A stretch of DNA of 52,297 nucleotides from the NCBI GenBank assembly GCA_945865425.1, contig CAMBFN010000002.1, positions 1 to 52,297 on the forward strand, given 5' to 3'. Each line of letters begins with the position of its first letter. The stretch's first letter is position 1. Positions 18,000 through 27,900 of the stretch are shown piece by piece. The translations under genes were made by a program, and so were the position numbers. The stretch is from Comamonas sp. lk. Lineage in GTDB: Bacteria > Pseudomonadota > Gammaproteobacteria > Burkholderiales > Burkholderiaceae_C. Below the pieces are notes generated by a model. That model had not been told where the DNA came from. It was given only the letters and a program-made list of their open reading frames with translations, and did not search any database.

Positions 18000-18281
18000 T
18001 CAGTTCGCCCGAGCCACCCACACCGTGGCGCCCTGCGGGCCATAGCGTTCGGCATGCGGCACATCGCGCGCAAGGCGAAAGCCTTGGCCCTGCGGGATAT
18101 GGCGCGTGCTGCCATCGACCGTCAGCCAGAACTCGCCGCGCACCACGCGCGCGCTGACGGCAAAGGCGTGGGTATGGGTATCGAGCTCCAGGCCCGGCGC
18201 CCATTCGCGCACCAAAATTTCATCAAAGCCTTCATCCATGGCTTGGGCGGTGAATGTTTCAAGCGTGGGTTCCATGGGCAA
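18000..18281 (-). CDS. Small cupin-domain protein
   Basis: 94 aa; 'WAPGLELDTHTHAFAVSARVVRGEFWLTVDGSTRHIPQGQGFRLARDVPHAERYGPQG' cupin pattern; same strand just upstream of bciA. Confidence 0.75.
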   Translation of the reverse strand: MPMEPTLETFTAQAMDEGFDEILVREWAPGLELDTHTHAFAVSARVVRGEFWLTVDGSTRHIPQGQGFRLARDVPHAERYGPQGATVWVARAN

Positions 18282-18344
18282 TCTCCTTCAAGGGCTTCGC
18301 ATGCTAAAGGTCTAGGCACGCCTTGTCGCGTGCCGCCCGCATTG

Positions 18345-19430
18345 TCAGGGCACCAGGGTCAGAAATAGAAAGCTGGCAAACAAGACGAGGTGGATAGCGC
18401 CTTGCATCACGTTGGTCCGGCCCGAGCCCAGGGTGATGCTACCTACCAAAAAGGTCAGCGCCAGTAGTGCTACGTCCTTGGTTTCCAGACCCAGTGTCAG
18501 GGGTAGGTGCAGCAGCACGCAGGCCACTACCACCAAAGGAATCGTCAGACCGATACTTGCCAAGGCCGAACCGATGGCCAGGTTCATGCTGGTTTGCAAG
18601 CGGTCGGCGCGTGCAGCGCGGATGGCCGCCCAGGTCTCAGGCAGCAACACAATCAGCGCGATAACGATGCCCACCACCGCTGGCGGCGCCCGGTAAGCTT
18701 TGACCACGGCTTCAATGGCCGGCGAAAGCAGCTTGGCAAAACCGACCACGCACACCAGGGATAGCAGCAAAAGAAAAAAACTGATGCGCGTTTGCGTCAG
18801 GCCGGGTGGCTGCGCATGCACCGATTCATCGTCCGCGCTTTCCATGGGCAAAAAATAGTCGCGATGGCGCACGGTTTGGATAAACACAAACACTAGCCAC
18901 AAGGCTAGCGAAGAAAGTGCCACAAAAATTAGCTGTGCATCGGTGTAGGTACCTTCGGGTGAGCTGGTGGTGTAAAGGGGCATGATCAGCACCATCACCG
19001 ACAGCGTGGCCAGTGCGGCAAAGCCCGAGCCGGTGCCTTCGATTCGGAACAACTGCTCTTTGTGGTGCAAACCGCCTAGCAACAGGCAAATGCCGACCAC
19101 GCCATTGCAAGCAATCATGACTGCCGAATAAATCGTGTCGCGTGGCAGCGTGGCACTGGCCGTGGCGCCGGCCAGCATCATGGAAAGCACCAGCGCGGTT
19201 TCAATTACCGTAACGGCCAGCGCCAGCACCAGTGTTCCAAAAGGTTCGCCCAGCCGATGGGCAATCACCTCGGCATGGTGTACCGAAGCAATCACCGCTA
19301 GCAACAGGGCCAGCACCAGCCACAGGGCTTGCAGTCCAGGCAGCGATGCCCCCGTCACGCCATACAAAGCCAGAGCGCTTGCAATGGGAAAGAAGATGGG
19401 CCAACGATTCCAAATATTTTTACAGTTCAT
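18345..19430 (-). CDS. chaA: Calcium/proton antiporter, ChaA-like
   Basis: 'SVHHAEVIAHRLGEPFGTLVLALAVTVIETALVLSMML', 'MIACNGVVGICLLLGGLHHKEQLF', 'VIALIVLLPETWAAIRAARADRLQTSMNLAIGSALASIGLTIP' CaCA family. Start taken at 19430 (MNCKNIWN). Confidence 0.88.
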   Translation of the reverse strand: MNCKNIWNRWPIFFPIASALALYGVTGASLPGLQALWLVLALLLAVIASVHHAEVIAHRLGEPFGTLVLALAVTVIETALVLSMMLAGATASATLPRDTIYSAVMIACNGVVGICLLLGGLHHKEQLFRIEGTGSGFAALATLSVMVLIMPLYTTSSPEGTYTDAQLIFVALSSLALWLVFVFIQTVRHRDYFLPMESADDESVHAQPPGLTQTRISFFLLLLSLVCVVGFAKLLSPAIEAVVKAYRAPPAVVGIVIALIVLLPETWAAIRAARADRLQTSMNLAIGSALASIGLTIPLVVVACVLLHLPLTLGLETKDVALLALTFLVGSITLGSGRTNVMQGAIHLVLFASFLFLTLVP

Positions 19431-19544
19431 CAGTACTTGTGCCTGTGCGTTAAGCCCACCTATTGCCCTGACTCGGTGTAGTGGTTCTCCCAATGTCGAA
19501 ACAATAGTAAATAAATTATGTATGCCCAAGTAGGAGAAGTCGCC

Positions 19545-19712
19545 ATGTCCATGCTATCGATCGCCCGTTCCGCCTTGGCCCAACGCGGTGCCTTGCGCAA
19601 GGCCCGCCGTCTTGCCTACGCGCGTGCCCAAGCCAGCCAGGGCTTGGTGCGTAATCCGCTCGTGTGGGCCTTTGGCCTGCTGCTGATCGCCTTTGCGGCG
19701 GCCTGGGACTAA
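19545..19712 (+). CDS. Small single-TM hypothetical protein
   Basis: 'taggagaagtcgcc' SD-like sequence before ATG 19545; basic N-terminus and one C-terminal hydrophobic segment 'PLVWAFGLLLIAFAAAWD'. Confidence 0.5.
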   Translation: MSMLSIARSALAQRGALRKARRLAYARAQASQGLVRNPLVWAFGLLLIAFAAAWD

Positions 19713-19841
19713 AAAGTTATGCGGCCTGCAAATTGGTTGCAGGCCACGCAAGCACAATAGCCTGGTGCACCCAACCTTTGGTGCACAAAATGCCATCGGC
19801 CCCTAGCGCCAATCTAAATTGCGCCCAGCGCACTAGCAAAT

Positions 19842-20783
19842 ATGTCGTCCAGCCCTGTTCCTTCTTCCGCATGGGCTGCCAACGGGGCATGCATGTTGTC
19901 CATGCTGGTCTGGGCAATGGGCCTGCCCGCTGCCAGTCTGTTATTGGATACGGTACCGCCGCTGCCCTTGACAGCGGCACGCATGCTGATGGCGGCGGCT
20001 TGCTTGCTGCCCTTTTGGTGGTGGATTGAAGGCGCAGAGGCGTTGCGCAAGGCACCCTGGTGGCAAGGGCTTCGCGTGGGCGGTTCCACCATCGGGCTAG
20101 GGGCTTTTTTGATGGTGGTCGGCCAGGGTATGACCGATGCCGTTACGGTGGCGGTTATTTCGGCCGCTATGCCGGTAGTGGGCATCGCCATCGAAGTGCT
20201 GCTCGATGGCCGCAATCTCAGCCGGGGCTTGGTGATCGGCGTGGCGCTCAGTTTGCTTGGCGGTGTAATGGCGCTCGATGGCGGTAATCAGCAACTCGCC
20301 TTGGGCTTGGGCGCCCTCATAAGTTTTGCCTCGGTGCTGGTCTATACCTTGGGCTCGCGCATGACGGTGACTTCCTTTCCCGACTTAAGCCCCCTGGGCC
20401 GCACCACGGTCACCTTGACGGGCGCTGCGGTGCTTACCACCCTGGCCGCCTGCCTCGCCGCATTGGCCGGTGCGCCACCGCCGCAATGGGCCGCGCTGGG
20501 TTGGCGTGAGCTCGGTGCCTTGGCTATTTTTGCTATTGGCGGACTGGCCATCAGCCAGGTGCTGTGGATACGCTCGGTAGGGCAATTGGGCATTGCCTTA
20601 TCGTCACTGCATATCAATGCAACGCCGTTTTATGTGATGCTGATTTTGTTTGCATTAGGCGGCGCATGGAACTGGACGCAGGCCGCTGCCGCGCTGCTTG
20701 TTGGCGTCGGGGTCTTCATCGCGCAGGGCATCTTTTTCAAGGCGGTAACTGAAGCGCCAAACCAAGCCCCTATTGAACGCTAA
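19842..20783 (+). CDS. EamA/DMT-superfamily transporter
   Basis: ~10 hydrophobic segments; 'GLPAASLLLDTVPPLPLTAARMLMAAACLLPFWW', 'VISAAMPVVGIAIEVLLDGRNLSRGLVIGVALSLLGGVMAL'. Confidence 0.85.
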   Translation: MSSSPVPSSAWAANGACMLSMLVWAMGLPAASLLLDTVPPLPLTAARMLMAAACLLPFWWWIEGAEALRKAPWWQGLRVGGSTIGLGAFLMVVGQGMTDAVTVAVISAAMPVVGIAIEVLLDGRNLSRGLVIGVALSLLGGVMALDGGNQQLALGLGALISFASVLVYTLGSRMTVTSFPDLSPLGRTTVTLTGAAVLTTLAACLAALAGAPPPQWAALGWRELGALAIFAIGGLAISQVLWIRSVGQLGIALSSLHINATPFYVMLILFALGGAWNWTQAAAALLVGVGVFIAQGIFFKAVTEAPNQAPIER

Positions 20784-20822
20784 CCATCACGGACTATGGT
20801 GTTGCCTCGTGATAAGGAAATG

Positions 20823-23570
20823 TCACTGCGCAGCCGCTTTAGCCGCTCCCGCGAAGTCACCGGCGTGTACCTGCACCAAGCGGCTCCAATCCATGTACTT
20901 GCGGATTGCTGCATTCACTTCTCCTAGGCTGGCCGCCTCAATTTTTGCTAGACGTTGCGCGGTGTAGTCCATAGTGCGCCCGGTACTTAGTTGGCCAAGC
21001 AGGGTGCCGCTTAATGCGCCGTCCTGTGCCAGCGAAATTTTGCTTGCTTCGAGCATCGATTTTTTTGCGTCGGCCAGTTCTTGCGCTGTGACGCCATCGC
21101 GCACCAAGCGCTCGGTTTCTTCGCGTAGGGCAGTTTGCAAACGCGCCAGGTTTTGTGGCGCATGAATTGCATACAAAATCAAATCGGCAACCGGCTCAAA
21201 ACTACTGGCCGATAACTGGCTACCGGCGGAATAGCTGATACCTTCTTTTTGCCGCAGACGCTCTTCTAAGCGGTTGTTGGAGCCGCCGCCCAGCACGCGA
21301 TTGCCCAGGGCCAAAGCGACAAAGTCGGGCGCATCGTCGCGCACGCTCAGCGGCAGGGCTGCCAAATACATGGCATTAGGCTTGTCCGGTGCCGCCAGCA
21401 TCACGCGCGCAGGGTCGGCGCTATAGGCGTTTTTCGTCAGACGCGCATAGGATTTGCCGCTGCGCCAGTCGTCCCACAGGGTTTGGCTTTGGGTTTGCAC
21501 TGCATTGGCATCGAAGTCGCCCACCATGGCCAGCTTAGCGTTACTGGCGCCGTAAAAAGCTTTGTAAAACCCTTGTACGTCTTGCACGCTGGCAGCGCGT
21601 AAATGGGCCAGAATTTCATCAAAGCTCAAGACTTTGCGCACATCGCCCGCTGGGTAGTTGTCCAGCGCTTTGCGCAGGGCTTGCGATGCCATGGCCTGCG
21701 GATCGCTGCGCTGCGACTCAATCTGGGCAATGCGCTCTTTGCGCAGCAGTTCAAACTCGGCAGGCAGCAGCATGGGCGCGCGCGCAATGTCGCGCACAAT
21801 GTCCAGCACCTGGGGCAGATGCTGACGCACCGTCTCAAAACTAATGTTCACGCTGGTACCACCGCCGTCCACGCTGATCTTGGCTTTGAGTTCATCCAAG
21901 CGGCTGCTCAATGCCGCGCGGCTCAGCGTGCCGGCGCCGCGCATCAGCATGCGCGCCGTCAGCCCAGATACCGTGGCCTGGCCTTGCAGCGATTGGGCAT
22001 CGCCAAAGTCCAACTGCAATTGGCCGCTCACGGTTTGACCACGGGTTTTTTTACTCAAAAGCGCTAATTGCATGCCCCCGGGTAGCGTGCTGCTTAACGT
22101 GCGTTTGCCGATATGGGCGGGGCTGGCATCAAAGTTTTCGCCCGCATTTACTGCCGCGCGTCCCTGGTACTTGGCTAGGAGCGCCGTGATATCTACCGGC
22201 TCGGGTAGGACGCTACGCTCGGGCGCGGCCGTGGGGATGAACTGGCCGAAGGTGCGGTTGCTTTCTTTGAAATAGTTTTCCGCTACGGCTTGCACTTGCT
22301 GCACGGTCAGCGCATCTAAGCGGTCGCGCTCTAAAAAGAACAAACGCCAGTCGCCATGCGCAATACTTTCGGACAGTTGCATCGCCAGTCGCTGTGGGTC
22401 GTTCATGGTGTCGTCAAAGCCGACCATCAGGCTGGTTTTGGCGCGCTGCAACTCCTGTTGGGTCACCGGCTGGGATTTGATATTTTCCAAAGCCACTTGC
22501 ATTGCAGCGCGCAAGTCGGGGATGGATTGGTCTTTGCCCAGCTCGGCCATGAAAAGAATATAGCCAGGTTCGGTCAGCGAAAAATTCCAAGGCGCAATCG
22601 ACACGGCTTTGTTTTTCTCTACCAATTCTTTGTGCAAGCGCCCATTTGGGGTGTCGGCCAATATCTCGGACAGTGCTTGCATGGCCACCGCGTCCGGGTG
22701 GCTGGCCGCTGCAGTGTGGTAGAGCACGCCGGCCAGCTGTGTATCGCCTACGCGCTTGATATTGACTTCGCGCGCTCCCTGTTGCACCGGGTCACGGGTG
22801 TACGTTAGCGGCAGGCTACGCGCCGGTTTGGCGATGGCGCCGAAATAGCGCTCCACCAGCGCCAAGGTTTTGGCCACATCCAACTTGCCGGTAATGATGA
22901 GCACTGCATTGTCCGGCTGGTAATACTGGCGGTAAAAGGCTTGCAAGTTTTCAATACGCACATTTTCTACATCGCTGCGTGCACCGATGGTGGACTTGCC
23001 GTAGTTGTGCCAGTCATAAGCCGTGGCCACCATGTATTTCCATAGCGTGCGCCGGGGGTTGTTCTCGCCCATTTCCATTTCATTGCGCACCACGGAAAAC
23101 TCCGTTTCCAGATCTTTGCGCGCAATAAAGCTATTGACCATGCGGTCCGCTTCCATCTCCAGCGCCCACTGCAAGTTGTCGTCGTTAGCGGCAAAGGTTT
23201 CGAAGTAATTGGTGCGGTCGTAGGAGGTGGTGCCATTAAAGCGCATGCCGCGCTTGCCCAACTCTTGCATGATGTTGCCGCGCGAGGGCGTGCCTTTAAA
23301 CACCAGGTGCTCCAGTAGGTGTGCCATGCCGGTTTCGCCATAGTTTTCATGCCTGCTGCCCACCAGATAGGTGATGTTCACCGTTGTGGTTGGCTTGGAG
23401 GCATCGGGGGCGAGCAGGACGCGTAAGCCATTGCTTAGGCGGTATTCGCTCACGCCTTCGACCTGGGTGTACAAGCTAGCGGCCGTGCTGGCCTGCACCA
23501 TGGATGGTGCTAGAAAGCCGTTTATTGCGATGCCCAAGGCCAGCAGGGCCGCATTGCAGGAGATTCGCAT
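20823..23570 (-). CDS. Exported M16-family zinc metallopeptidase (two-domain), copy A
   Basis: Signal peptide 'MRISCNAALLALGIAINGFLAPSMVQAS'; inverted zinc motif HxxEH 'HLLEHLVFKGT' with downstream 'VVRNEMEMGEN'; second M16 half. Confidence 0.92.
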   Translation of the reverse strand: MRISCNAALLALGIAINGFLAPSMVQASTAASLYTQVEGVSEYRLSNGLRVLLAPDASKPTTTVNITYLVGSRHENYGETGMAHLLEHLVFKGTPSRGNIMQELGKRGMRFNGTTSYDRTNYFETFAANDDNLQWALEMEADRMVNSFIARKDLETEFSVVRNEMEMGENNPRRTLWKYMVATAYDWHNYGKSTIGARSDVENVRIENLQAFYRQYYQPDNAVLIITGKLDVAKTLALVERYFGAIAKPARSLPLTYTRDPVQQGAREVNIKRVGDTQLAGVLYHTAAASHPDAVAMQALSEILADTPNGRLHKELVEKNKAVSIAPWNFSLTEPGYILFMAELGKDQSIPDLRAAMQVALENIKSQPVTQQELQRAKTSLMVGFDDTMNDPQRLAMQLSESIAHGDWRLFFLERDRLDALTVQQVQAVAENYFKESNRTFGQFIPTAAPERSVLPEPVDITALLAKYQGRAAVNAGENFDASPAHIGKRTLSSTLPGGMQLALLSKKTRGQTVSGQLQLDFGDAQSLQGQATVSGLTARMLMRGAGTLSRAALSSRLDELKAKISVDGGGTSVNISFETVRQHLPQVLDIVRDIARAPMLLPAEFELLRKERIAQIESQRSDPQAMASQALRKALDNYPAGDVRKVLSFDEILAHLRAASVQDVQGFYKAFYGASNAKLAMVGDFDANAVQTQSQTLWDDWRSGKSYARLTKNAYSADPARVMLAAPDKPNAMYLAALPLSVRDDAPDFVALALGNRVLGGGSNNRLEERLRQKEGISYSAGSQLSASSFEPVADLILYAIHAPQNLARLQTALREETERLVRDGVTAQELADAKKSMLEASKISLAQDGALSGTLLGQLSTGRTMDYTAQRLAKIEAASLGEVNAAIRKYMDWSRLVQVHAGDFAGAAKAAAQ

Positions 23571-23636
23571 AGAGATTCCTTTGACGCTTGGCTACATAGA
23601 TCTGCACCAATGCATTCGATTCTGGCATACCAGCTT

Positions 23637-23657
23637 GGGTAAACCTACTATTTACCC
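23637..23657. promoter_or_regulatory. Perfect inverted repeat in divergent M16-A/RND promoter region (candidate operator)
   Basis: GGGTAAA-cctacta-TTTACCC. Confidence 0.4.
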
Positions 23658-23796
23658 TGTCCAAATTGGCTGTCCTGGGGCTGCTCAGCGCTAACCTAGA
23701 ATCCCCGGGTAGTTGAAATTATTGGCCCAGCGCCCAATCAATGCGGCTCCCATGCTAGTTACAAGCTAGGGTTTTCCCTTGAGCCAGCCCGAATTT

Positions 23797-24930
23797 ATGA
23801 AACGTATACCCCTACTTTTGTGCATCGTTCTTATCGTGGCAGCCTGTAAAAAGACGCCTGACACGACCGAAACTGTCGGCCTGCCCGCAGCGCCTTTGCT
23901 GATTGCGCCAGAGGATCTGGTGACCGTGTCTGACGGCGCCGCTGGCGGCGGGCCGCTCATTTCGGGCTCTATCCTTGCCGAGCGTAAGGCAGACCTGCGC
24001 GCAGAGGCCTCAGCGGTAGTGCTTGAGGTGCTTAAAGATAACGGCGATGTGGTACGCCGGGGTGATTTGCTGGTTCGGCTCGACGAAACAGCCATTCGCG
24101 ACAACCTCAATGCCGCCGAAGACAGCGCCCGCAATGCCGGCTTTCAGTGGGAGCAGGCCAAGCGCAACTTGGAGCGCCTCAAAACCCTGCGCGCCAGCGG
24201 CATGGCTACCTTGCAATCGATCGATGATGCCGAAATTCGTGCCAATTCGGCACAAAACGAGGTATCTGGCGCCAACTCACGCGTAGCGCTGGCGCGTCAA
24301 CAGCTGCAGCGCACCCAAGTCCGCGCGCCTTTTGATGGTGTCATCGGCGAGCGCAAGGCCTCCCCTGGCGACACTGCCTCCGTGGGCAAGGAATTGCTCA
24401 AGGTCATCGACCCTGCTAGCCTGCGCTTGGTGGGCCGCGTCTCGGCCGACCAGGCCGGCCGGGTGAAGTTGGGCCAAGCGGTGCGCTTTCGCGTCAATGG
24501 CTATGGCGACGAGAGCTTTGACGGCAAAGTCACCCGCATCGATCCCACGGCCAATGAGGCTACCCGCCAACTTGAAGTGCTGGTCGCATTTACCGGGCCT
24601 GCGCGCCCGCGCGTGTCCGGCCTATATGCGGAAGGTCAAATCAGCAGCGAGGCAAATGGCCAAAGGGTTCCAGTGGTCGATGAGTCGGCAATTCAGCGTC
24701 TGGGCGATGGCAGCTTTGTCTGGCGGGTGGACGCCAGCGTCGTGCACAAGGTGGCGGTTAGCCTGGGAAACCGTGATATCCGCAGCGGCCAGTATGCGGT
24801 GCAATCTGGGGTTCAAACCGGTGATCGGCTGCTGCGCAATCCGGGCAGCAGTTTAAAAGATGGCCAAGCCATAAGTCTGGTGGTGGCACCTGCGCAGGCC
24901 AAGCCTAATGCTGCGGCATCGGGGCTATAA
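23797..24930 (+). CDS. RND efflux periplasmic adaptor (membrane fusion protein), lipoprotein-like
   Basis: 'LCIVLIVAACKK' lipobox; 'LRAEASAVVLEVLKDNGDVVRRGDLLVRLDETAIRDNLNAAE', 'LQRTQVRAPFDGVIGERKASPGDTASVGKELLKVIDPASLRLVGRV'. Confidence 0.92.
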   Translation: MKRIPLLLCIVLIVAACKKTPDTTETVGLPAAPLLIAPEDLVTVSDGAAGGGPLISGSILAERKADLRAEASAVVLEVLKDNGDVVRRGDLLVRLDETAIRDNLNAAEDSARNAGFQWEQAKRNLERLKTLRASGMATLQSIDDAEIRANSAQNEVSGANSRVALARQQLQRTQVRAPFDGVIGERKASPGDTASVGKELLKVIDPASLRLVGRVSADQAGRVKLGQAVRFRVNGYGDESFDGKVTRIDPTANEATRQLEVLVAFTGPARPRVSGLYAEGQISSEANGQRVPVVDESAIQRLGDGSFVWRVDASVVHKVAVSLGNRDIRSGQYAVQSGVQTGDRLLRNPGSSLKDGQAISLVVAPAQAKPNAAASGL

Positions 24931-24932
24931 AC

Positions 24933-27900
24933 ATGTTTTTATCGGATTTCAGCATCCGCCGCCCGATTGCTACGGTGGTGCTCATCCTGGGGTTGATGGC
25001 CCTGGGCCTGATGGCGCTCAACAAGTTACGCGTCAACCAGTTCCCCGATATCGAAAACCCTGGTCTTTTTATTTCTATCGCCTATCCGGGTGCCTCGCCC
25101 GACACGGTGGAGCGTGAAGTCGTTAATCGGCTGGAAAAGTCACTCCAAAGTGTTGCGGGTGTAGAGAAAGTCTGGTCTACGAGCGCCGAAGGCAACGCCC
25201 GCTTTGATATGCAGTTCGCGTTTGGCAAAAACATGATCGAAGCGGGCGACGAAGTGCGGGGGGTGATTGCCTCGGTGCGCTACAAGCTGCCCATCGAAAT
25301 GCGCGAACCGGTGATCCGCCGCTACGACCCCTCTGCCCAGCCCATCATCAACCTGGCCTTGTCCAGCAGCAGCCAAAGTCATGCCCAAATTTCGCGCCTC
25401 GCAGAAGATGTGCTAGCCGACAAGTTGCGTGCTTTGCCCGGCGTGGCCGCAGTCACTGTATCGGGTTCACTCAAGCGCGAACTATCCGTGTTGCTGCGTA
25501 CTGCCAAGCTTCGCGAATACAAGGTATCGGTGGGCGAGGTCGTCAATGCCATTCGAGCGCAAAACGCCAATGCCCCCGTGGGCAAACTGCGTGGCCCCTA
25601 TGAAAACGACAGTATCCGCCTGGTAGGGCGCATCGCGGAACCCCAAGACTTTAGACAAATAGTCGTTAAGCGCATGGGGACGCAACTGGTGCGCCTGGAG
25701 CAAGTGGGCACGGTGGAAGACGGATTTGCTGATCTCGATGGCATAAGTACCCGTAGTGGCAAGCCCAATGTGGGCATTTTCGTGACCCGTTCGCGTGATG
25801 CCAGTACCGTGTCGGTCGCCAAGGCCGTGCGCGAGGCCACCAAAGAATTCAACGCCCAACTGGCCAAGAACAGCCCCGGTACCGTCCTGGAGATTACCCG
25901 CGACGGCGGCAAAGACGCGCAGAACAGCCTCAATAACGTGATCGAATCGCTGGTACTCGGAGCTGGGCTGACGATCGTGGTGGTTTACGCTTTTCTGAAC
26001 TCCTGGCGCTCCACCTTGATTACCGGATTGAGCCTGCCCACCTCGGTCATTGCCGCGTTTATCGGCGTTTGGTTGTGTGGCTTTACCCTCAATTTCATGT
26101 CTTTGCTCGGTTTGTCGCTGGCAATTGGCGTGCTTATTGACGATGCTATTGTGGTGCGGGAGAACATCGTGCGCCATATGCAGCGTGGCTCGGATAGGCG
26201 CACCGCCGCTTTGGAAGGCACTGCCGAAATTGGGCTGGCGGTGACGGCAACCACCCTGTCCATCATGGCGGTGTTTTTGCCGGTGGCTTTCATGCCCGGT
26301 GGGGCGGGTGAATGGTTTCGGCCTTTTGCCTTGACGGTGGCCTGCTCGGTGATGGTCAGTTTGGTGATTTCGTTCACTTTGGACCCCATGCTTTCTGCCT
26401 ACTGGGGCGATCCTTCAGACCACCATAGTGCACCTAAAGGCCCGTTGGGGCGCAGGCTGCAAGTATTCAATGACTGGTTTGACCGCCAGGCCGATCGTTA
26501 TGCCGGTGTGATTGCCTGGGCTTTGCACCACCGCCGCGCTATGGGGCTGATCGCCCTGAGTTCATTGATTGCCGCCATTGCACTGCATATGCGCTTTGGT
26601 GGCTCGGCCTTTTTGCCTGCCGCCGATTCGGGCAATCTGATGATTGATGTGCGCACGCCCGCTTCTTCCTCACTCGAGTACGCGCGACTCAAGATGGAGC
26701 GGGCCGCCGAAATTGCCCGCACGCTGCCCGAGACGCGTGAGACCAACAGTAATATTGGTCCCAACGGGGGACGCATTTACGTGGACATCGGCCCGCGCAA
26801 GGACCGACGCCGCAGCGCCAAAGAAGTGGCTATGGAACTGCGGGAGAAAATCCGACCACTCATTGGCGCTGAATTCACCGTGTTTGACGACTTGGGTAAT
26901 GGCGCGCGCAAGCCAGTGCAAATCGAATTCACGGGACCTGACTCTCGCCGATTACTGGAGATCACCAACCGCTTTATGGAAAAACTGCGCCAGGTACCTG
27001 GCGCTGTAGATGTGGGCCTGTCTGAGCAAGATCCGAGCAAAGAGCTTCGCATCGAACTCAATCGCGGGCTGGCCAACTCCATGGGGATTTCTGCCAATGA
27101 TGCGGCCCAGGCCCTGCGCGTCGCGTTTGCGGGGGTCGAGGTGGGCGACTGGGTGGATCCAACCGGCGAGACGCGTGATGTGGCCGTGCGCCTGCATCCT
27201 AGCGACCGACTATCGCGTGAAAACATCGAGCGTCTGCCCATCGCGATCAGCGGCACGGGCGAGTTGGTGCCTTTGGAGCAAATTGCCACGATTACGATGG
27301 GTAAAGCACCTTCCACAATTTCGCACAGCGAAGGCAAGCGCGTGGTGACGGTGGCGGCCAATGTCCAGGGCCGCTCCAACGGCGAAGTGACCGCTGATGC
27401 GCTGAAACTGGCACAGGCCATGGACTACCCCCCCGGCTACGGCTTGGAATTAGCTGGTGCTGGCCAAGACCAAAAAGAGCTTTTCACCGAAATGCTGATT
27501 GCCCTGGTCAGTGGCATCGGTCTGATGTACCTGATTTTGGTGATCCAATTTAGCTCGTTCATTGCGCCATTGGGCGTGATGTTGTCTTTGCCTTTGTCAC
27601 TCATTGGTGTCGTCATTGCTTTGTTGCTCACAGGCGGTACGCTCAATCTCATGAGCTTTATCGGCATCATCATGCTCATGGGTCTGGTGGCAAAGAATGC
27701 GATTTTGTTGCTCGATGCGGCGCGCAAAGAAGAGGCTGGTGGCGTCAATCGTGAGGAAGCTTTGATGCACGCGGGCCGGGTACGTCTGCGTCCGATTTTG
27801 ATGACCACTTTTGCGCTGATCGCGGGCATGATGCCGGTGGCGCTGGGGCTGGGTGAGGGGGGCGAGTTTTACCAGCCACTGGCCGTATCCATCATCGGTG

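Noticed and set aside
25482-26177. 231-aa minus-strand ORF inside the RND transporter gene
   Set aside because: Antisense shadow ORF; composition (H/Q/G-rich) not protein-like.
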